Positions 1 through 8,398 of a stretch of DNA of 64,000 nt are shown in pieces. Location: the NCBI GenBank assembly GCA_007695285.1, contig REEC01000118.1:39537-103536 (forward strand), in the 5' to 3' direction. This DNA is from Spirochaetaceae bacterium (GTDB taxonomy: Bacteria; Spirochaetota; Spirochaetia; DSM-27196; PXBQ01). Each line of letters opens with the position of its first letter. Within the stretch, counting starts at the first letter, position 1. The notes beneath the pieces are model-generated. The model saw nothing but the letters and a program-made list of their open reading frames with translations. It had not been told where the DNA came from and made no database searches. Position numbers and translations under genes: made by a program.

Positions 1-324
1 GCCGATTTTGGTCTTTCGTGTTCGTTCGAGACACCCAAGCCTGCGCAGGAGTTCGTGAAATGCATCACCATCGGTGACGTCAAACTCATGTTCATCGTTG
101 AACTCCACGCCGTTCTCGATCCGCTTGTCCTTGAACGTGCAGATCGAACGCTCTCCGTCACGGCGCAAACGCACGTCGCTGCGAGCGTCGCGCGCGCTCT
201 CCTCGCCGGCGAAATAGACGTCTTCTTTCACGTACTCGCGCACAAAAGAGTACCGCCGATCAAGACGCGCTCGCAGAGCATCGGGGTCTGATACCCACGC
301 CTTGAGTTCAACCTCGATCGCCAT
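1..324 (-). CDS. CYTH-domain protein, 3' part cut by window edge
   Basis: Partial gene: 108 codons are visible and the C-terminus lies beyond the left edge. The N-terminus MAIEVELKA carries the ExExK signature (E4, E6, K8) of the CYTH triphosphate-tunnel family, which includes class IV adenylate cyclases, thiamine triphosphatases and inorganic triphosphatases. Alternating charged strands follow (VRLRRDGE, CTFKDKRIENGVEF), as expected for tunnel walls binding a triphosphate and metal. The ATG at 322-324 is preceded by AAAGGA about 11 bases upstream. It lies 33 bp downstream of sufU on the same strand, so it is probably co-transcribed with sufSU. Which reaction it performs cannot be told from this fragment. 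Confidence 0.8.
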   Translation of the reverse strand, partial: MAIEVELKAWVSDPDALRARLDRRYSFVREYVKEDVYFAGEESARDARSDVRLRRDGERSICTFKDKRIENGVEFNDEHEFDVTDGDAFHELLRRLGCLERTRKTKIG

Positions 325-357
325 CGCTTGATACGTCCTTTAGGAGGCTATATGCGC

Positions 358-813
358 TCACTGAGCACCGGGCTGTGGGGCATCCTCGTTCTTGCGAAGC
401 ATGAGTTCGAGCGTACTCCACGACAGCAGGGCGCACTTGATCCTGACGGGATACTGTTTGACCCCCTCCATTGCCTCGAGGTCCGATAACTCGTCGGGAA
501 AATCCGCATCTCCCCCTTCGAGCAGCATCGCCTTGAAGCGCCGGAGCACGTCTCGCACTTCGTCGAGATCCCGACCGGACACCGCGTCGCACAGCATGTT
601 CGCCGACGCACAGCAGATCGAGCAACCCGCCCCTTCGTACGTCGCGCGTTTGATCGTCTTTCCATCGAGTTCGACGAATAGCTCGAGCTCGTCGCCGCAC
701 GAAGGATTTGCTCCTTCACTTTTCAGCGTTGCGTTTTCAAGCGTTCCGCGGTTCTTCTTCGACTTGTAGTTATCGAGAATGATCTCCCGATACAGTTCGT
801 CTTCAATCGTCAT
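358..813 (-). CDS. sufU: SufU-type Fe-S cluster scaffold / sulfurtransferase
   Basis: 151 residues, the usual length of SufU. Conserved ligands are present: C39 in NPSCGD with D41, C64 in GAGCSI, and C127 in RIKCALLSW. In Gram-positive SufU these hold a zinc ion and accept persulfide sulfur from SufS for delivery to the SufBCD scaffold. The extended region between the second and third cysteines distinguishes SufU from IscU. The gene overlaps sufS by 4 bp (ATGA), indicating translational coupling. The sufBCD genes lie about 44 kb away in this window, so the pathway is split into two loci. Confidence 0.93.
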   Translation of the reverse strand: MTIEDELYREIILDNYKSKKNRGTLENATLKSEGANPSCGDELELFVELDGKTIKRATYEGAGCSICCASANMLCDAVSGRDLDEVRDVLRRFKAMLLEGGDADFPDELSDLEAMEGVKQYPVRIKCALLSWSTLELMLRKNEDAPQPGAQ

Positions 814-2033
814 ACGAATATCTCCCGGACCGCATCGACGCCGGCCGCAAGCAGATCGATCTCTTCGCGCGTGTTGTACACGTAAAACGACGCACGAACC
901 GTACCAAAAACCCCAAACACCCGCATGAGCGGCTGCGCGCAGTGGAACCCTGCCCGCACGGCGATCCCCTCGCGATCGAGAATCGTGCCGACATCGTGTG
1001 GGTGAACATCGTCGATGTTGAACGAAAAAATGCCGCCGCGATTCGCGAGATCGGCCGGACCATACACGATCACCCCAGGTATAGAACCGATTCTCTCGTA
1101 CGCGTACGCGAGCAGTTCTTTTTCGTGCGCGGCGATCTCCTTGAGGCCGAGGTTCGAGAGATACGACAACGCAGCGCCGAACCCGATGACCCCAGCGATG
1201 TTCGGCGTCCCGGCCTCGAACTTGGCCGGAACCGGCGCGTACGTCGTGCCCTCTTTCTTCACCTTCAGAATCATGTCGCCGCCGAAGAGAAACGGATCCA
1301 TCGAATCAAGAACGTTCTCCCGCGCGTACAGCACGCCGACGCCGGTCGGGCCACACATCTTGTGCGCCGAAAACGCGAGGAAGTCGCAACCCCACTCGGC
1401 AACGTCGACCGGATGATGAGAAACGTACTGGGCACCGTCGACAAGCACGAGCGCGCCGACCGCGTGCGCCGCCGCGACGATCTCGCTCACCGGCGGGATA
1501 TACCCGGTCACGTTCGACATCGCGGTAATCGCGACAAGCCGAGTTTTTGCCGTGAGAGTCCGTTCGAACCCGCCGGGCTCGAGCGTCCCGTCTTCGGCAA
1601 CCGGAGCGAACCGCACGACGGCCCCTGTGCGTTCGGCTACCGCCTGCCACGGGACGAAGTTCGAGTGGTGTTCGATCTCGGTGATTACGATCTCGTCGCC
1701 GGATTTGAGATGTTTCAGCGCCCAACCGTACGCAACGAGGTTGATGGACTCGGTGGTGCTCTTCGTGAATATCGCGTGTCCGTCGTCGGGTGCGTGGATA
1801 AAGGCCTCGGTCTGGGCCCGTACCGCGTCGTACGCGACGGTGGCCTGCTCGCTGAACTCGTACACGCCTCGGTGGATATTTGCGCCGAGGTCGGTGTAGT
1901 ACGCGCGCTCGGCGTCGAGCACACACTCCGGTTTCAGAGACGTCGCGCCGTTGTCGAGGTAGACCAGCGGTTTACCTCGCATGGTTTTTGTGAGAATAGG
2001 AAAGTCAGCTCTGATCGCGGGAATTTCTAACAT
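810..2033 (-). CDS. sufS: Cysteine desulfurase SufS
   Basis: Group II cysteine desulfurase, a PLP enzyme that takes sulfur from cysteine to form a persulfide for Fe-S cluster assembly. The 407-residue form shows the PLP lysine in FSAHKMCGP (about K225), the PLP-binding Asp in VDGAQ and the catalytic Cys in RAGFHCAQP (about C365). An upstream in-frame ATG at 2090 would add 19 residues, but that stretch is occupied by the sodA terminator hairpin. I therefore start at 2033, where the protein begins MLEIPAIRADFP as family members do. There is no ribosome binding site, but a TATAAA box sits 7 bases before the ATG. The gene is coupled to sufU. Confidence 0.93.
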   Translation of the reverse strand: MLEIPAIRADFPILTKTMRGKPLVYLDNGATSLKPECVLDAERAYYTDLGANIHRGVYEFSEQATVAYDAVRAQTEAFIHAPDDGHAIFTKSTTESINLVAYGWALKHLKSGDEIVITEIEHHSNFVPWQAVAERTGAVVRFAPVAEDGTLEPGGFERTLTAKTRLVAITAMSNVTGYIPPVSEIVAAAHAVGALVLVDGAQYVSHHPVDVAEWGCDFLAFSAHKMCGPTGVGVLYARENVLDSMDPFLFGGDMILKVKKEGTTYAPVPAKFEAGTPNIAGVIGFGAALSYLSNLGLKEIAAHEKELLAYAYERIGSIPGVIVYGPADLANRGGIFSFNIDDVHPHDVGTILDREGIAVRAGFHCAQPLMRVFGVFGTVRASFYVYNTREEIDLLAAGVDAVREIFV

Positions 2034-2040
2034 CGGTTTG

Positions 2041-2046
2041 TTTATA
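2041..2046 (-). promoter_or_regulatory. -10 box of predicted leaderless sufS promoter
   Basis: On the minus strand TATAAA ends 7 bases before the sufS ATG, directly after the T-tract of the sodA terminator. No good -35 is visible because the upstream bases are the terminator stem. It would give a leaderless sufS transcript in addition to any readthrough from sodA. Confidence 0.45.
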
Positions 2047-2048
2047 CC

Positions 2049-2083
2049 AAAAACGGCCCCCGACGTACACTGCGACGGGGACC
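2049..2083 (-). terminator. Rho-independent terminator after sodA
   Basis: Read on the minus strand the arms GGTCCCCGTCG and CGTCGGGGGCC pair (ten pairs including one G-U, one T-T mismatch) around a 7-base loop, and are followed by GTTTTTGG. It sits 28 bp after the sodA stop and ahead of the chosen sufS start, so it can separate or attenuate sodA-suf readthrough. Confidence 0.8.
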
Positions 2084-2111
2084 GCTGCATTTTGAGGCGA
2101 TGTAACGAGCG

Positions 2112-2717
2112 CTACTTCGCCTTTGTGTAGAGTTCGGCGACAGCGTTCCAGTTGATCACGTTGAAGAACGCTTCGAGATACTCGGGGCGACGGTTCTGGT
2201 ACTTGAGGTAATACGCGTGCTCCCAGACGTCGACGCCAAGGATCGGCGTTTTACCGTCGGTCAGCGGATTATCTTGATTCGGCGTGCTCACAACCTCGAG
2301 CTTGCCGTTCGAGACGACGAGCCATGCCCATCCGCTCCCGAAACGGTTCGCCGCGGCTTCGGTGAACTTCGACTTGAACGCATCAAAACTGCCGAACGCC
2401 GAGTCGATCGCCGAGGCGAGTTCACCCGACGGTTTGCCTCCCGCGTTTGGACCCATTGTCGCCCAGAACAGTGTGTGGTTCGCGTGACCACCTCCGTTGT
2501 TCCGAACGGCGGTTCTGATGTTCTCGGGCAAGGAGTTCAGTTCCTTCATGATCTTTTCGATCGGCCACGAGGCGTACTCGCTGCCTTCGACGGCCGCGTT
2601 CAGTTTCGTGACGTACGCTCCGTGGTGTTTGTCGTGATGAATCGTCATCGTCTGTTCATCGATGTGCGGTTCCAGTGCATTGTACGGATACGGTAAATCG
2701 GGCAATGAAAAAGCCAT
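2112..2717 (-). CDS. sodA: Superoxide dismutase, Fe/Mn family
   Basis: 201 residues, full length. It converts superoxide to oxygen and hydrogen peroxide in the cytoplasm. The four metal ligands are visible: H27 ([10 protein letters not shown]), H81 ([11 protein letters not shown]), D163 and H167 ([10 protein letters not shown]). There is no signal peptide. The start is supported by AGGAGG 7 bases upstream. Metal preference (Mn, Fe or cambialistic) cannot be settled from sequence alone; the NQDNPL segment looks more Mn-like. It lies upstream of sufS-sufU on the same strand with a terminator between, and its promoter carries a motif shared with the other suf locus, consistent with an oxidative-stress and Fe-S regulon. 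Confidence 0.95.
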   Translation of the reverse strand: MAFSLPDLPYPYNALEPHIDEQTMTIHHDKHHGAYVTKLNAAVEGSEYASWPIEKIMKELNSLPENIRTAVRNNGGGHANHTLFWATMGPNAGGKPSGELASAIDSAFGSFDAFKSKFTEAAANRFGSGWAWLVVSNGKLEVVSTPNQDNPLTDGKTPILGVDVWEHAYYLKYQNRRPEYLEAFFNVINWNAVAELYTKAK

Positions 2718-2762
2718 TCTCTTCCTCCTGCGTTTTTTTCCGCGCGCCGAAGCACGTGGTAG

Positions 2763-2802
2763 ATTACCTGACTAATCTACTAATCTTTTCTGTCTTGATC
2801 AA
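2763..2802 (-). promoter_or_regulatory. sodA promoter with putative IscR/Rrf2-like operator
   Basis: On the minus strand TTGATC (2797-2802), a 17-bp spacer and TAGATT (2774-2779) form a sigma-70-type promoter. The -10 lies inside ATTAGTAGATTAGTCA, which matches the sufT promoter element at 14 of 16 positions. The half-site AGTCAGGTAA fits the E. coli IscR type 1 consensus half AGTCRRSTAT at 9 of 10 positions. An inverted repeat AGATTA-N6-TAATCT (2761-2778) overlaps it. Confidence 0.6.
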
Positions 2803-2841
2803 ATTCTCGTCCCGGTAACTCACCGCCGCCCGGCGATAGGA

Positions 2842-3909
2842 TCACTCGGAACGCCTCCTATTAAGGTACATATAGAAGTCATCGTCAGGCAATCTGCCAC
2901 CGACCGATTCGGGGGAAAACTCAAAGAGCACCGAAAGGAAGTCGCCAACTGCGGCCTGTGCATCGCTCGCGTCGGCATACCGAATATTGAGCCGCGGGAT
3001 CGCTTGCTCGGCGACTTCCACGGGCAGACCAAGACCGATACCGGCGGCTTTTTGCGCAGCCGCCGAAGGGTTCGCGACGGTCCGCTCGAGCGAGTCGCGA
3101 AACTCCGAAAGAAACTCGCGCACGAACGCGGGTTCGGCATCGAAGAGATCATGCGTCATGAACAACCCTGTCTGCGCGAGCGCCGCGTCTTCACCACGAG
3201 CAACTCTCCACTGCTCCTGGAGGTCGAGAACGACGTGCACACCCGGAGTCCGCATCAGAACCTGCGTCAGGAAAGGTTCGGGCAGAACCGCAAGCTCGAC
3301 GCGCCGCGCGATCATCATCTGCGTCAGCTCGATCTGATCGTAGCGAAAATCGAGGTCGTACTCGGTGTCTACCGTAAGTCCGGACTCGGAGGCGAGGTAC
3401 CGAAAGACAACGTCGGGCGTCGCGTTCCGGCCGATCGTAAAGATGCGTCGTCCGCGAAGATCGTCCCAACCCTGTACCTCTTCGGGGCCCACTACGTACA
3501 GTACGCCCCACATTTTCATCGCGATGAGCCCGATCTCTACGCCACGCGCCGCAAGCGTCGCGCCGAGATTGGTCGGAAGCGTCGCGATCTCGACCTCCCC
3601 GGACAGAATCTTCGCAACCAGAAGATCCGGCGATGCCGCAACGACGTACTCGACCGCGACACCCGAAGCAAAATCCGGTTCCCGATCGATCATGTGCGCG
3701 AGCCCAAGGCCCGTCGGACCGCGCAGAACCCCGACGCGAACCGTTCGCACCTCGACCGGATCGGCGGACTCGCGCAGTCCGGCGGCGTGCAACTCGAACG
3801 GCCCGACGAGCGCTACTGCGGCAAGTATACACGCCGCACGGAACCGAAACAGGACGAGCCGTGTGATCGTGAGTTTCAGACCGCGGCCGAGTTGAGCTCT
3901 ATGTTCCAT
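2842..3909 (-). CDS. ABC transporter substrate-binding protein, NMT1/SsuA-like
   Basis: 355 residues. A basic N-terminus and a hydrophobic stretch (about residues 22-43, AACILAAVALVGPFELHAAG) look like a signal peptide, so the product is probably exported. The mature part (VRVGVLRGPTGLGLAHMI, LSGEVEIATLPTNLGATLAARG) resembles the periplasmic-binding fold of NitT/TauT-type binding proteins for sulfonates, nitrate or thiamine precursors. No permease or ATPase gene is adjacent, so the ligand and partner transporter are unknown. A Shine-Dalgarno-like GGGGG precedes the ATG at 3909. A 16-bp perfect palindrome lies just upstream at the predicted transcription start. Confidence 0.75.
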   Translation of the reverse strand: MEHRAQLGRGLKLTITRLVLFRFRAACILAAVALVGPFELHAAGLRESADPVEVRTVRVGVLRGPTGLGLAHMIDREPDFASGVAVEYVVAASPDLLVAKILSGEVEIATLPTNLGATLAARGVEIGLIAMKMWGVLYVVGPEEVQGWDDLRGRRIFTIGRNATPDVVFRYLASESGLTVDTEYDLDFRYDQIELTQMMIARRVELAVLPEPFLTQVLMRTPGVHVVLDLQEQWRVARGEDAALAQTGLFMTHDLFDAEPAFVREFLSEFRDSLERTVANPSAAAQKAAGIGLGLPVEVAEQAIPRLNIRYADASDAQAAVGDFLSVLFEFSPESVGGRLPDDDFYMYLNRRRSE

Positions 3910-3926
3910 GTTTCCCCCGAGTATTT

Positions 3927-3948
3927 CGATAAATTTTTATCGTTTATA
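3927..3948 (-). promoter_or_regulatory. Palindromic operator candidate and -10 box
   Basis: CGATAAA-TT-TTTATCG (3927-3942) is a perfect 7-bp inverted repeat, placed directly after a minus-strand TATAAA box (3943-3948). A repressor bound here would cover the transcription start of the substrate-binding protein gene. The regulator is not identified. Confidence 0.45.
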
Positions 3949-4043
3949 CCTTACCGTAACACAAAGGAAATATCGCGTCAACACCGGGAAGCCGTTTTTT
4001 GCGGGAGTTTCGTGCGGGTCCGGTGCGGATTGTGGCCGGGAGA

Positions 4044-5246
4044 TTACCGAATAGGCGACAACAACTCTTCGGTACACCGGGCTTCGGGCCACCGTTCGCG
4101 AACGGCGGACTCGTACAACGAGGATCGGTCGGTGTCGTTCACGGCGACAACCGAGACAAGGCGCCGGTCGTTGAAATTGGCTGCGACGTACTTCCCACCC
4201 GCTTCCGCCTCCCGTACAGTAAGCGCCTCGGCCCGATCGCCCAGCCAGGTCTGATCGACCGAGAGAAACTGCGTACCGAATATCTCGCACTTCATACGAA
4301 ACGGCGGGTTCAGAAACTCGGTCGCGCGGCCGACGGCGTTCGCTCCCGCGACGTGCCCCTGGTGCTCGGCCGCGTGCCAGAGATACGACACATGCCCTCC
4401 CGGGTGTTGTGCACAGTCACCCGCGGCGAGAATATCGCGGTCGGAGGTTGTGAGATACTCATCGACGATAACGCCGGTCGAAACATCGATGCCCGCCTCC
4501 CGCGCCAATGCGATTCTGGGCGCAACACCGATGCAGAACACAACCATGTCGAAACGCCCGGATTTCTTGATCATCGTCACCAACGTCTTGCCCTTCCCGT
4601 CGGGTTCAAAGGAAAGAACCTCTTCGTGGAACGATAAATCGACTTTGTTCTTGCGAAGCAGTTCTTCCATCAACTCGGACGCGCGCAGGTTTAGTCTGCG
4701 CGGTAGAAGCTGAGCGGTTGCCCCGATCAACGTCACCGACTTCTTCATCTTGCGGAACTGTTCGGCAAGTTCCACGCTCAGCACGCCCATCCCGACGATC
4801 ACGACGCTACCGGCACTGCCGGCGGCTTTCCTGAGAGTCTCGGCGTCTGCTGCCGTTCGAAGCCGGTGAAACGAGCCGCGCTCGTGCTCGCGCACCGCGC
4901 GTGGGTACAGCGGTTCACTGCCCACCGCAAGGATCAATTTCTTGTACTCAAGCTCGGATCCATCGTCGAGCGCGAGCCTTTTATCGTCCCGAATTATCCG
5001 AACGACGCGACGGCCATGAGTAATGCTCACCCGGTTCGCCGAGTACCATTCCATAGGCTCCAGCCGGAACTCGTCGCGTTTAAACCCGGCCGCGAGATGC
5101 TTCGAAACCTTAGTCCGCTTGTACGGGAGTCGGTCCTCTTCGTTCACAAGAAGAATCGAGACGCTCGAATCTATTTCTCTCGCGGTGCGAGCCGCCGACA
5201 GGCCGGCGATTCCCGCTCCGACGATCACCACATCGTGTCTTTCCAT
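4044..5246 (-). CDS. FAD/NAD(P)-dependent oxidoreductase, rubredoxin/ferredoxin reductase-like
   Basis: 400 residues. The FAD-binding motif VVIVGAGIAGLSAA is at residues 6-19, a second Rossmann motif VVIVGMGVLSVELAEQF for NAD(P)H sits near residue 150, and ILAAGDCAQ near residue 275 contacts FAD. This is the two-dinucleotide-binding architecture of NADH-rubredoxin reductases, nitrite reductase large-subunit N-termini and NADH oxidases. There is no redox-active CxxC, so it is not of the disulfide-reductase type. The probable role is electron transfer from NAD(P)H to a small redox protein. It stands alone, divergent from the DHODH-like gene, with a 120-bp shared upstream region. Confidence 0.8.
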   Translation of the reverse strand: MERHDVVIVGAGIAGLSAARTAREIDSSVSILLVNEEDRLPYKRTKVSKHLAAGFKRDEFRLEPMEWYSANRVSITHGRRVVRIIRDDKRLALDDGSELEYKKLILAVGSEPLYPRAVREHERGSFHRLRTAADAETLRKAAGSAGSVVIVGMGVLSVELAEQFRKMKKSVTLIGATAQLLPRRLNLRASELMEELLRKNKVDLSFHEEVLSFEPDGKGKTLVTMIKKSGRFDMVVFCIGVAPRIALAREAGIDVSTGVIVDEYLTTSDRDILAAGDCAQHPGGHVSYLWHAAEHQGHVAGANAVGRATEFLNPPFRMKCEIFGTQFLSVDQTWLGDRAEALTVREAEAGGKYVAANFNDRRLVSVVAVNDTDRSSLYESAVRERWPEARCTEELLSPIR

Positions 5247-5286
5247 ATCCGCACCTATCGTTCCCTGCCGTTTCGGACTCGCAGCC

Positions 5287-5316
5287 TTGCCGCAGCGCGA
5301 ATCGTTCGGCTATAAT
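5287..5316 (+). promoter_or_regulatory. Promoter of the DHODH-like/biotin-transport operon
   Basis: TTGCCG (5287-5292), an 18-bp spacer and a perfect TATAAT (5311-5316). The start codon is 50 bases further on and has its own AAAAAGGAA ribosome binding site, so this transcript has a normal leader. Confidence 0.65.
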
Positions 5317-5366
5317 GTCGTAAGAATACTGAATAATTGGAATGCTTTCCATAAAAAGGAACTGTA

Positions 5367-6350
5367 ATGCCCGACCTTTCCGTCACTTACATGGGTCTCC
5401 GCCTCGAGAACCCATTTATCGCATCGAGCTGCGGTTTGACCGGGACCGTCGACGGCGTTCAGAAATGCGCCGAAGCTGGGGCCGGCGCGGTCGTGCTCAA
5501 ATCCCTTTTTGAGGAACAGATCGCGCACGAGGTCTCACAAACTGAGGACTCAATCGACGTTGATTTTCACCCGGAGGCGCTCGAGTACGTGTCGCAGATG
5601 GGGCGTCAACACGGTCCGCGCGAGTATCTGTCCCTAATCGAATCCGCCAAAAGCGCCGTCTCGATACCGATTATCGCGAGCGTGAACTGCGTTACACCGA
5701 AGTGGTGGAGCACCTACGCACGCCAAATCGCACTGTCCGGTGCCGACGGAATAGAACTCAACATCTCGGTCATGCCGCGCAGTTTCTCCGAACGCTCGGA
5801 CTCGGTCGAGAAAGAGTTTCTGCGCGTCGTCGAAAAGGTCCGCGCAAAAACGGATCTACCAATCGCGGTCAAGATCGGACCGTACTTCACGTCTCTACCA
5901 CGCGTTGCGGTCGAGTTGCGCAAGGCCGGAGTATCGGCGCTCGTCCTGTTCAATCGATTTTACCAGTTCGACATCGATATCGAAGCGCGATCGATCGTCG
6001 CGGGTTATCAGTTCAGCACGTCGAACGAGATCCACCATTCGCTCAGGTGGATCTCGATTCTTGCCGGCAACGTAGGCTGCGATCTCGCGGCGTCAACCGG
6101 CGTCCACACAGGAGAAGACGCGGTGAAGCAATTGCTCGCGGGTGCAAACGCGGTCGGGCTGTGCTCGACATTGTACAAAAACGGAATCGGCCGGATCGGG
6201 GCGATTCGCTCCGAGGTATCGGACTGGATGGATGCGCACGGATACGACTCGATCGACCGGTTTCGCGGCACGTTGAGCCAGTCTGCGAGCGACAAACCCG
6301 AACAGCACGAGCGGCTCCAGTACATCAAGGCGCTAACAGGGCTGTCGTAA
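5367..6350 (+). CDS. Dihydroorotate dehydrogenase-like FMN oxidoreductase
   Basis: 327 residues. The opening (DLSVTYMGLRLENPFIASSCGL) and segments such as IPIIASVNCVT, DLPIAVKIGPYF and GANAVGLCSTLYKNG match the TIM-barrel class I dihydroorotate dehydrogenase/dihydropyrimidine dehydrogenase fold that binds FMN. It resembles the group usually annotated as dihydroorotate dehydrogenase-like rather than true PyrD, and no pyrimidine gene is nearby. AAAAGGAA precedes the ATG. It starts the transcription unit that continues into the biotin transporter only 7 bp downstream, an association whose meaning is unclear. The substrate is not assigned. Confidence 0.82.
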   Translation: MPDLSVTYMGLRLENPFIASSCGLTGTVDGVQKCAEAGAGAVVLKSLFEEQIAHEVSQTEDSIDVDFHPEALEYVSQMGRQHGPREYLSLIESAKSAVSIPIIASVNCVTPKWWSTYARQIALSGADGIELNISVMPRSFSERSDSVEKEFLRVVEKVRAKTDLPIAVKIGPYFTSLPRVAVELRKAGVSALVLFNRFYQFDIDIEARSIVAGYQFSTSNEIHHSLRWISILAGNVGCDLAASTGVHTGEDAVKQLLAGANAVGLCSTLYKNGIGRIGAIRSEVSDWMDAHGYDSIDRFRGTLSQSASDKPEQHERLQYIKALTGLS

Positions 6351-6357
6351 CGGGCCT

Positions 6358-6912
6358 ATGATGCGGAGTATCGACGCACGGAAACCGGTCCTCGCGGCAT
6401 TGTTTACCGGTTTTATAATAATTGGCGCGTACATCGTGGTGCCGTTGCCGTTCTCGCCGGTCCCGATCGTACTACAGAACTACTTCGTGGTCCTCGCGGG
6501 CTTGATCCTCGGGCCGGTGTACGGCGCGTTCTCGGTAGCAGTGTACCTGGTGCTCGGCATCATCGGCTTGCCGGTGTTCTCGGCCGGTCGAGGCGGCTTT
6601 GCACACTTCATCGGACCGACCGGCGGTTATCTCGTCGGTTTCCTCGTCGCCGCGCCGCTCGCGGCGCTGATAGCGTCACGTGACTCGGGGCCGATCCGGA
6701 CGGCGATCGCGGCGACGACCGGTATGATCGCGGTCTACGTAGTCGGCGTGCCGTGGCTCGCATCGGTCGCCGACCTGCCGTTATCCGCTGCAATGGCCGC
6801 CGGAGCGCTCCCGTTCATACCCGGCGACGCGGCCAAAGTGGTCGCCGCGGTCGTCACGGTCAGATGGGCCCGACCGGTTCTCGTCGCGTTCGAAAATGCC
6901 GGATCAACGTAG
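6358..6912 (+). CDS. bioY: BioY, biotin-binding S component of an ECF transporter
   Basis: 184 residues, almost entirely hydrophobic with about six membrane segments. It shows the BioY hallmark regions: YFVVLAGLILGPVYGAFSVAVYLVLGIIGLPVF, followed by GRGGFAHFIGPTGGYLVGF. BioY captures biotin at the membrane and can work alone or with the BioMN energising module. The ATPase and transmembrane partner follow at once, and the bioM start overlaps its end by 17 bp, so the three genes are translationally coupled. No bio biosynthetic gene or BirA site is seen, suggesting scavenging of external biotin. Confidence 0.93.
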   Translation: MMRSIDARKPVLAALFTGFIIIGAYIVVPLPFSPVPIVLQNYFVVLAGLILGPVYGAFSVAVYLVLGIIGLPVFSAGRGGFAHFIGPTGGYLVGFLVAAPLAALIASRDSGPIRTAIAATTGMIAVYVVGVPWLASVADLPLSAAMAAGALPFIPGDAAKVVAAVVTVRWARPVLVAFENAGST

Positions 6913-7663
6913 TCACACCCTTTCGGTACAGAACATCGGATTTCGGTTCGCCTCCGGTTCGTGGGGCATCCGTGATATCACGGTCGAGTTCCCACCGGGT
7001 TCGATCGTCGTTCTCTCGGGCCCGAACGGCGCGGGCAAGACTCTGTTATGCCGGTTGATCGTCGCGCTTCTCACGCCGAGCGAGGGTTCGGTCGCACTCG
7101 ACGGCGAGAGGATCGAGATCACCAAACCGGCGGCGGTGAGGCGTCTTCGATCGGTCGTCGGATACGTCCAGCAGAACGCCGATGCGCAGTTTCTCGGCGA
7201 GACCGTCGCCTCGGACGTTGCGCTCGGGCCGCGCAACGCCGGCGCTACGTTGCACGAGATCGACCGCCGCACGCGGGAGGCGCTCGACACGGTCGAGTTG
7301 GGCAGGTTTGCAGATCGCGATCCGTTCACACTATCCGGTGGCGAGCGTCGGCGTCTCGCAATCGCCGGCATGCTCGCGATCACCGGCGGCGTCCTGATTC
7401 TCGATGAACCGTTCTCAAATCTCGACTTCCGGGCGATCAAGAGCGTTCTCGACACCATCCTTCGGCTCAAGGAAAGCGGAACAACGGTCATCGTCGTCAC
7501 GCACGAACTCGAAAAAATCGCCGCGCACGCCGACACGATGATCGTCTTGAACGACGGACGGCTCGTCGGCGCGGGCGCTCCGCTCGATCTCGCACCGCAC
7601 TGGTCGGGCTGGGGGTTACGACCGGCCGATCGCCCGATTCCCGAAATGACATGGATTCGCTGA
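6896..7663 (+). CDS. bioM: ECF transporter ATPase BioM
   Basis: 255 residues, one ABC ATPase domain: Walker A GPNGAGKT, Q-loop near YVQQNADAQF, signature LSGGERRRL, Walker B GVLILDEP and H-loop VVTHE. The QQN-x3-QF stretch is typical of ECF A-components (EcfA/BioM/CbiO). It hydrolyses ATP on the cytoplasmic face to power vitamin uptake by BioY together with BioN. It overlaps bioY at its start and bioN by 13 bp at its end. Only one A-component is encoded, so the motor is probably a homodimer, as in dedicated group I systems. Confidence 0.92.
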   Translation: MPDQRSHTLSVQNIGFRFASGSWGIRDITVEFPPGSIVVLSGPNGAGKTLLCRLIVALLTPSEGSVALDGERIEITKPAAVRRLRSVVGYVQQNADAQFLGETVASDVALGPRNAGATLHEIDRRTREALDTVELGRFADRDPFTLSGGERRRLAIAGMLAITGGVLILDEPFSNLDFRAIKSVLDTILRLKESGTTVIVVTHELEKIAAHADTMIVLNDGRLVGAGAPLDLAPHWSGWGLRPADRPIPEMTWIR

Positions 7664-8394
7664 GCGATCCCACGATCGACGCGGGTTTCGTGATCGATGC
7701 GCGTTTCGCGCTCGGCGCTTCGGTTGCACTCGGCGTCGGTATCGCGGTCGCCGAGTCTCCCGCGGCGCTACTCTACGTCTTTCCAGTCGCTTTGGCACTG
7801 AGGATGACGCGGATGAGTGTCCGCCGCACGCTCGTGGAGCTTCGCCTGCTCGGCTGGATCGCTGCGTTCGTGATCGCTTCGCGCTCGATAACCTGGACCG
7901 CCGACGGCCCCCGGTACGCGCTCGGCGGAACGTTCTCGGGTCTGTTCGTCGCTATCCGGCTATTCATGGCCGCGTGCGTCGCGATCGCCCTGACACGCGC
8001 CGTCGAGCGGTCCGAACTCATCGACGCGCTCGCGTGGTTGATCGGGCCGGCCGCCCGGAGGAGAAACGGGCTACTCGCGTGGTTCCCCCTCTCGGCCGCT
8101 CTCGGGCTTTCGTTCCTGCCGATTCTGAAGCGCGACACCGCCGCGATCCGCGACGCGTACGCGTTGCGCGCCGGACCGAATAAACGTCCTGTTAAGCGGA
8201 TCTCCGATGTATCGAAAGCGCTTCTCCGCACCGAGCTCAAACGGTCGTTCGAGATCGCCGACGCGCTTGCGCTTCGCGGATACACGCCGGACCGCACGCC
8301 GCGTTTCCAGCGACCACCGAAGGGGGCCTCGATCATGCTCGGCGCGCTTGTGTTTGTGCTCACCGCGACGATCGTTCACTTTCTCGTGTCGTGA
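7651..8394 (+). CDS. bioN: ECF transporter transmembrane T component BioN
   Basis: 247 residues with four to five predicted membrane segments and two coupling signatures, RDAYALRAG and ADALALRGY. The latter is the canonical Ala-Arg-Gly motif by which EcfT-type proteins dock onto the ATPases. It completes the BioMNY set, overlapping the bioM end. It is convergent with ilvY, whose stop lies 4 bp downstream, with no room for a terminator. Confidence 0.9.
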   Translation: MDSLSDPTIDAGFVIDARFALGASVALGVGIAVAESPAALLYVFPVALALRMTRMSVRRTLVELRLLGWIAAFVIASRSITWTADGPRYALGGTFSGLFVAIRLFMAACVAIALTRAVERSELIDALAWLIGPAARRRNGLLAWFPLSAALGLSFLPILKRDTAAIRDAYALRAGPNKRPVKRISDVSKALLRTELKRSFEIADALALRGYTPDRTPRFQRPPKGASIMLGALVFVLTATIVHFLVS

Positions 8395-8398
8395 GGCC

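Noticed and set aside
942..2030. 362-codon plus-strand frame opposite sufS
   Set aside because: Shadow of sufS, with no motif and no ribosome binding site.
5367..6350. True pyrD (pyrimidine synthesis)
   Set aside because: No pyrimidine gene or electron-transfer subunit is nearby and the sequence looks like the separate dihydroorotate dehydrogenase-like group, so no symbol was given.
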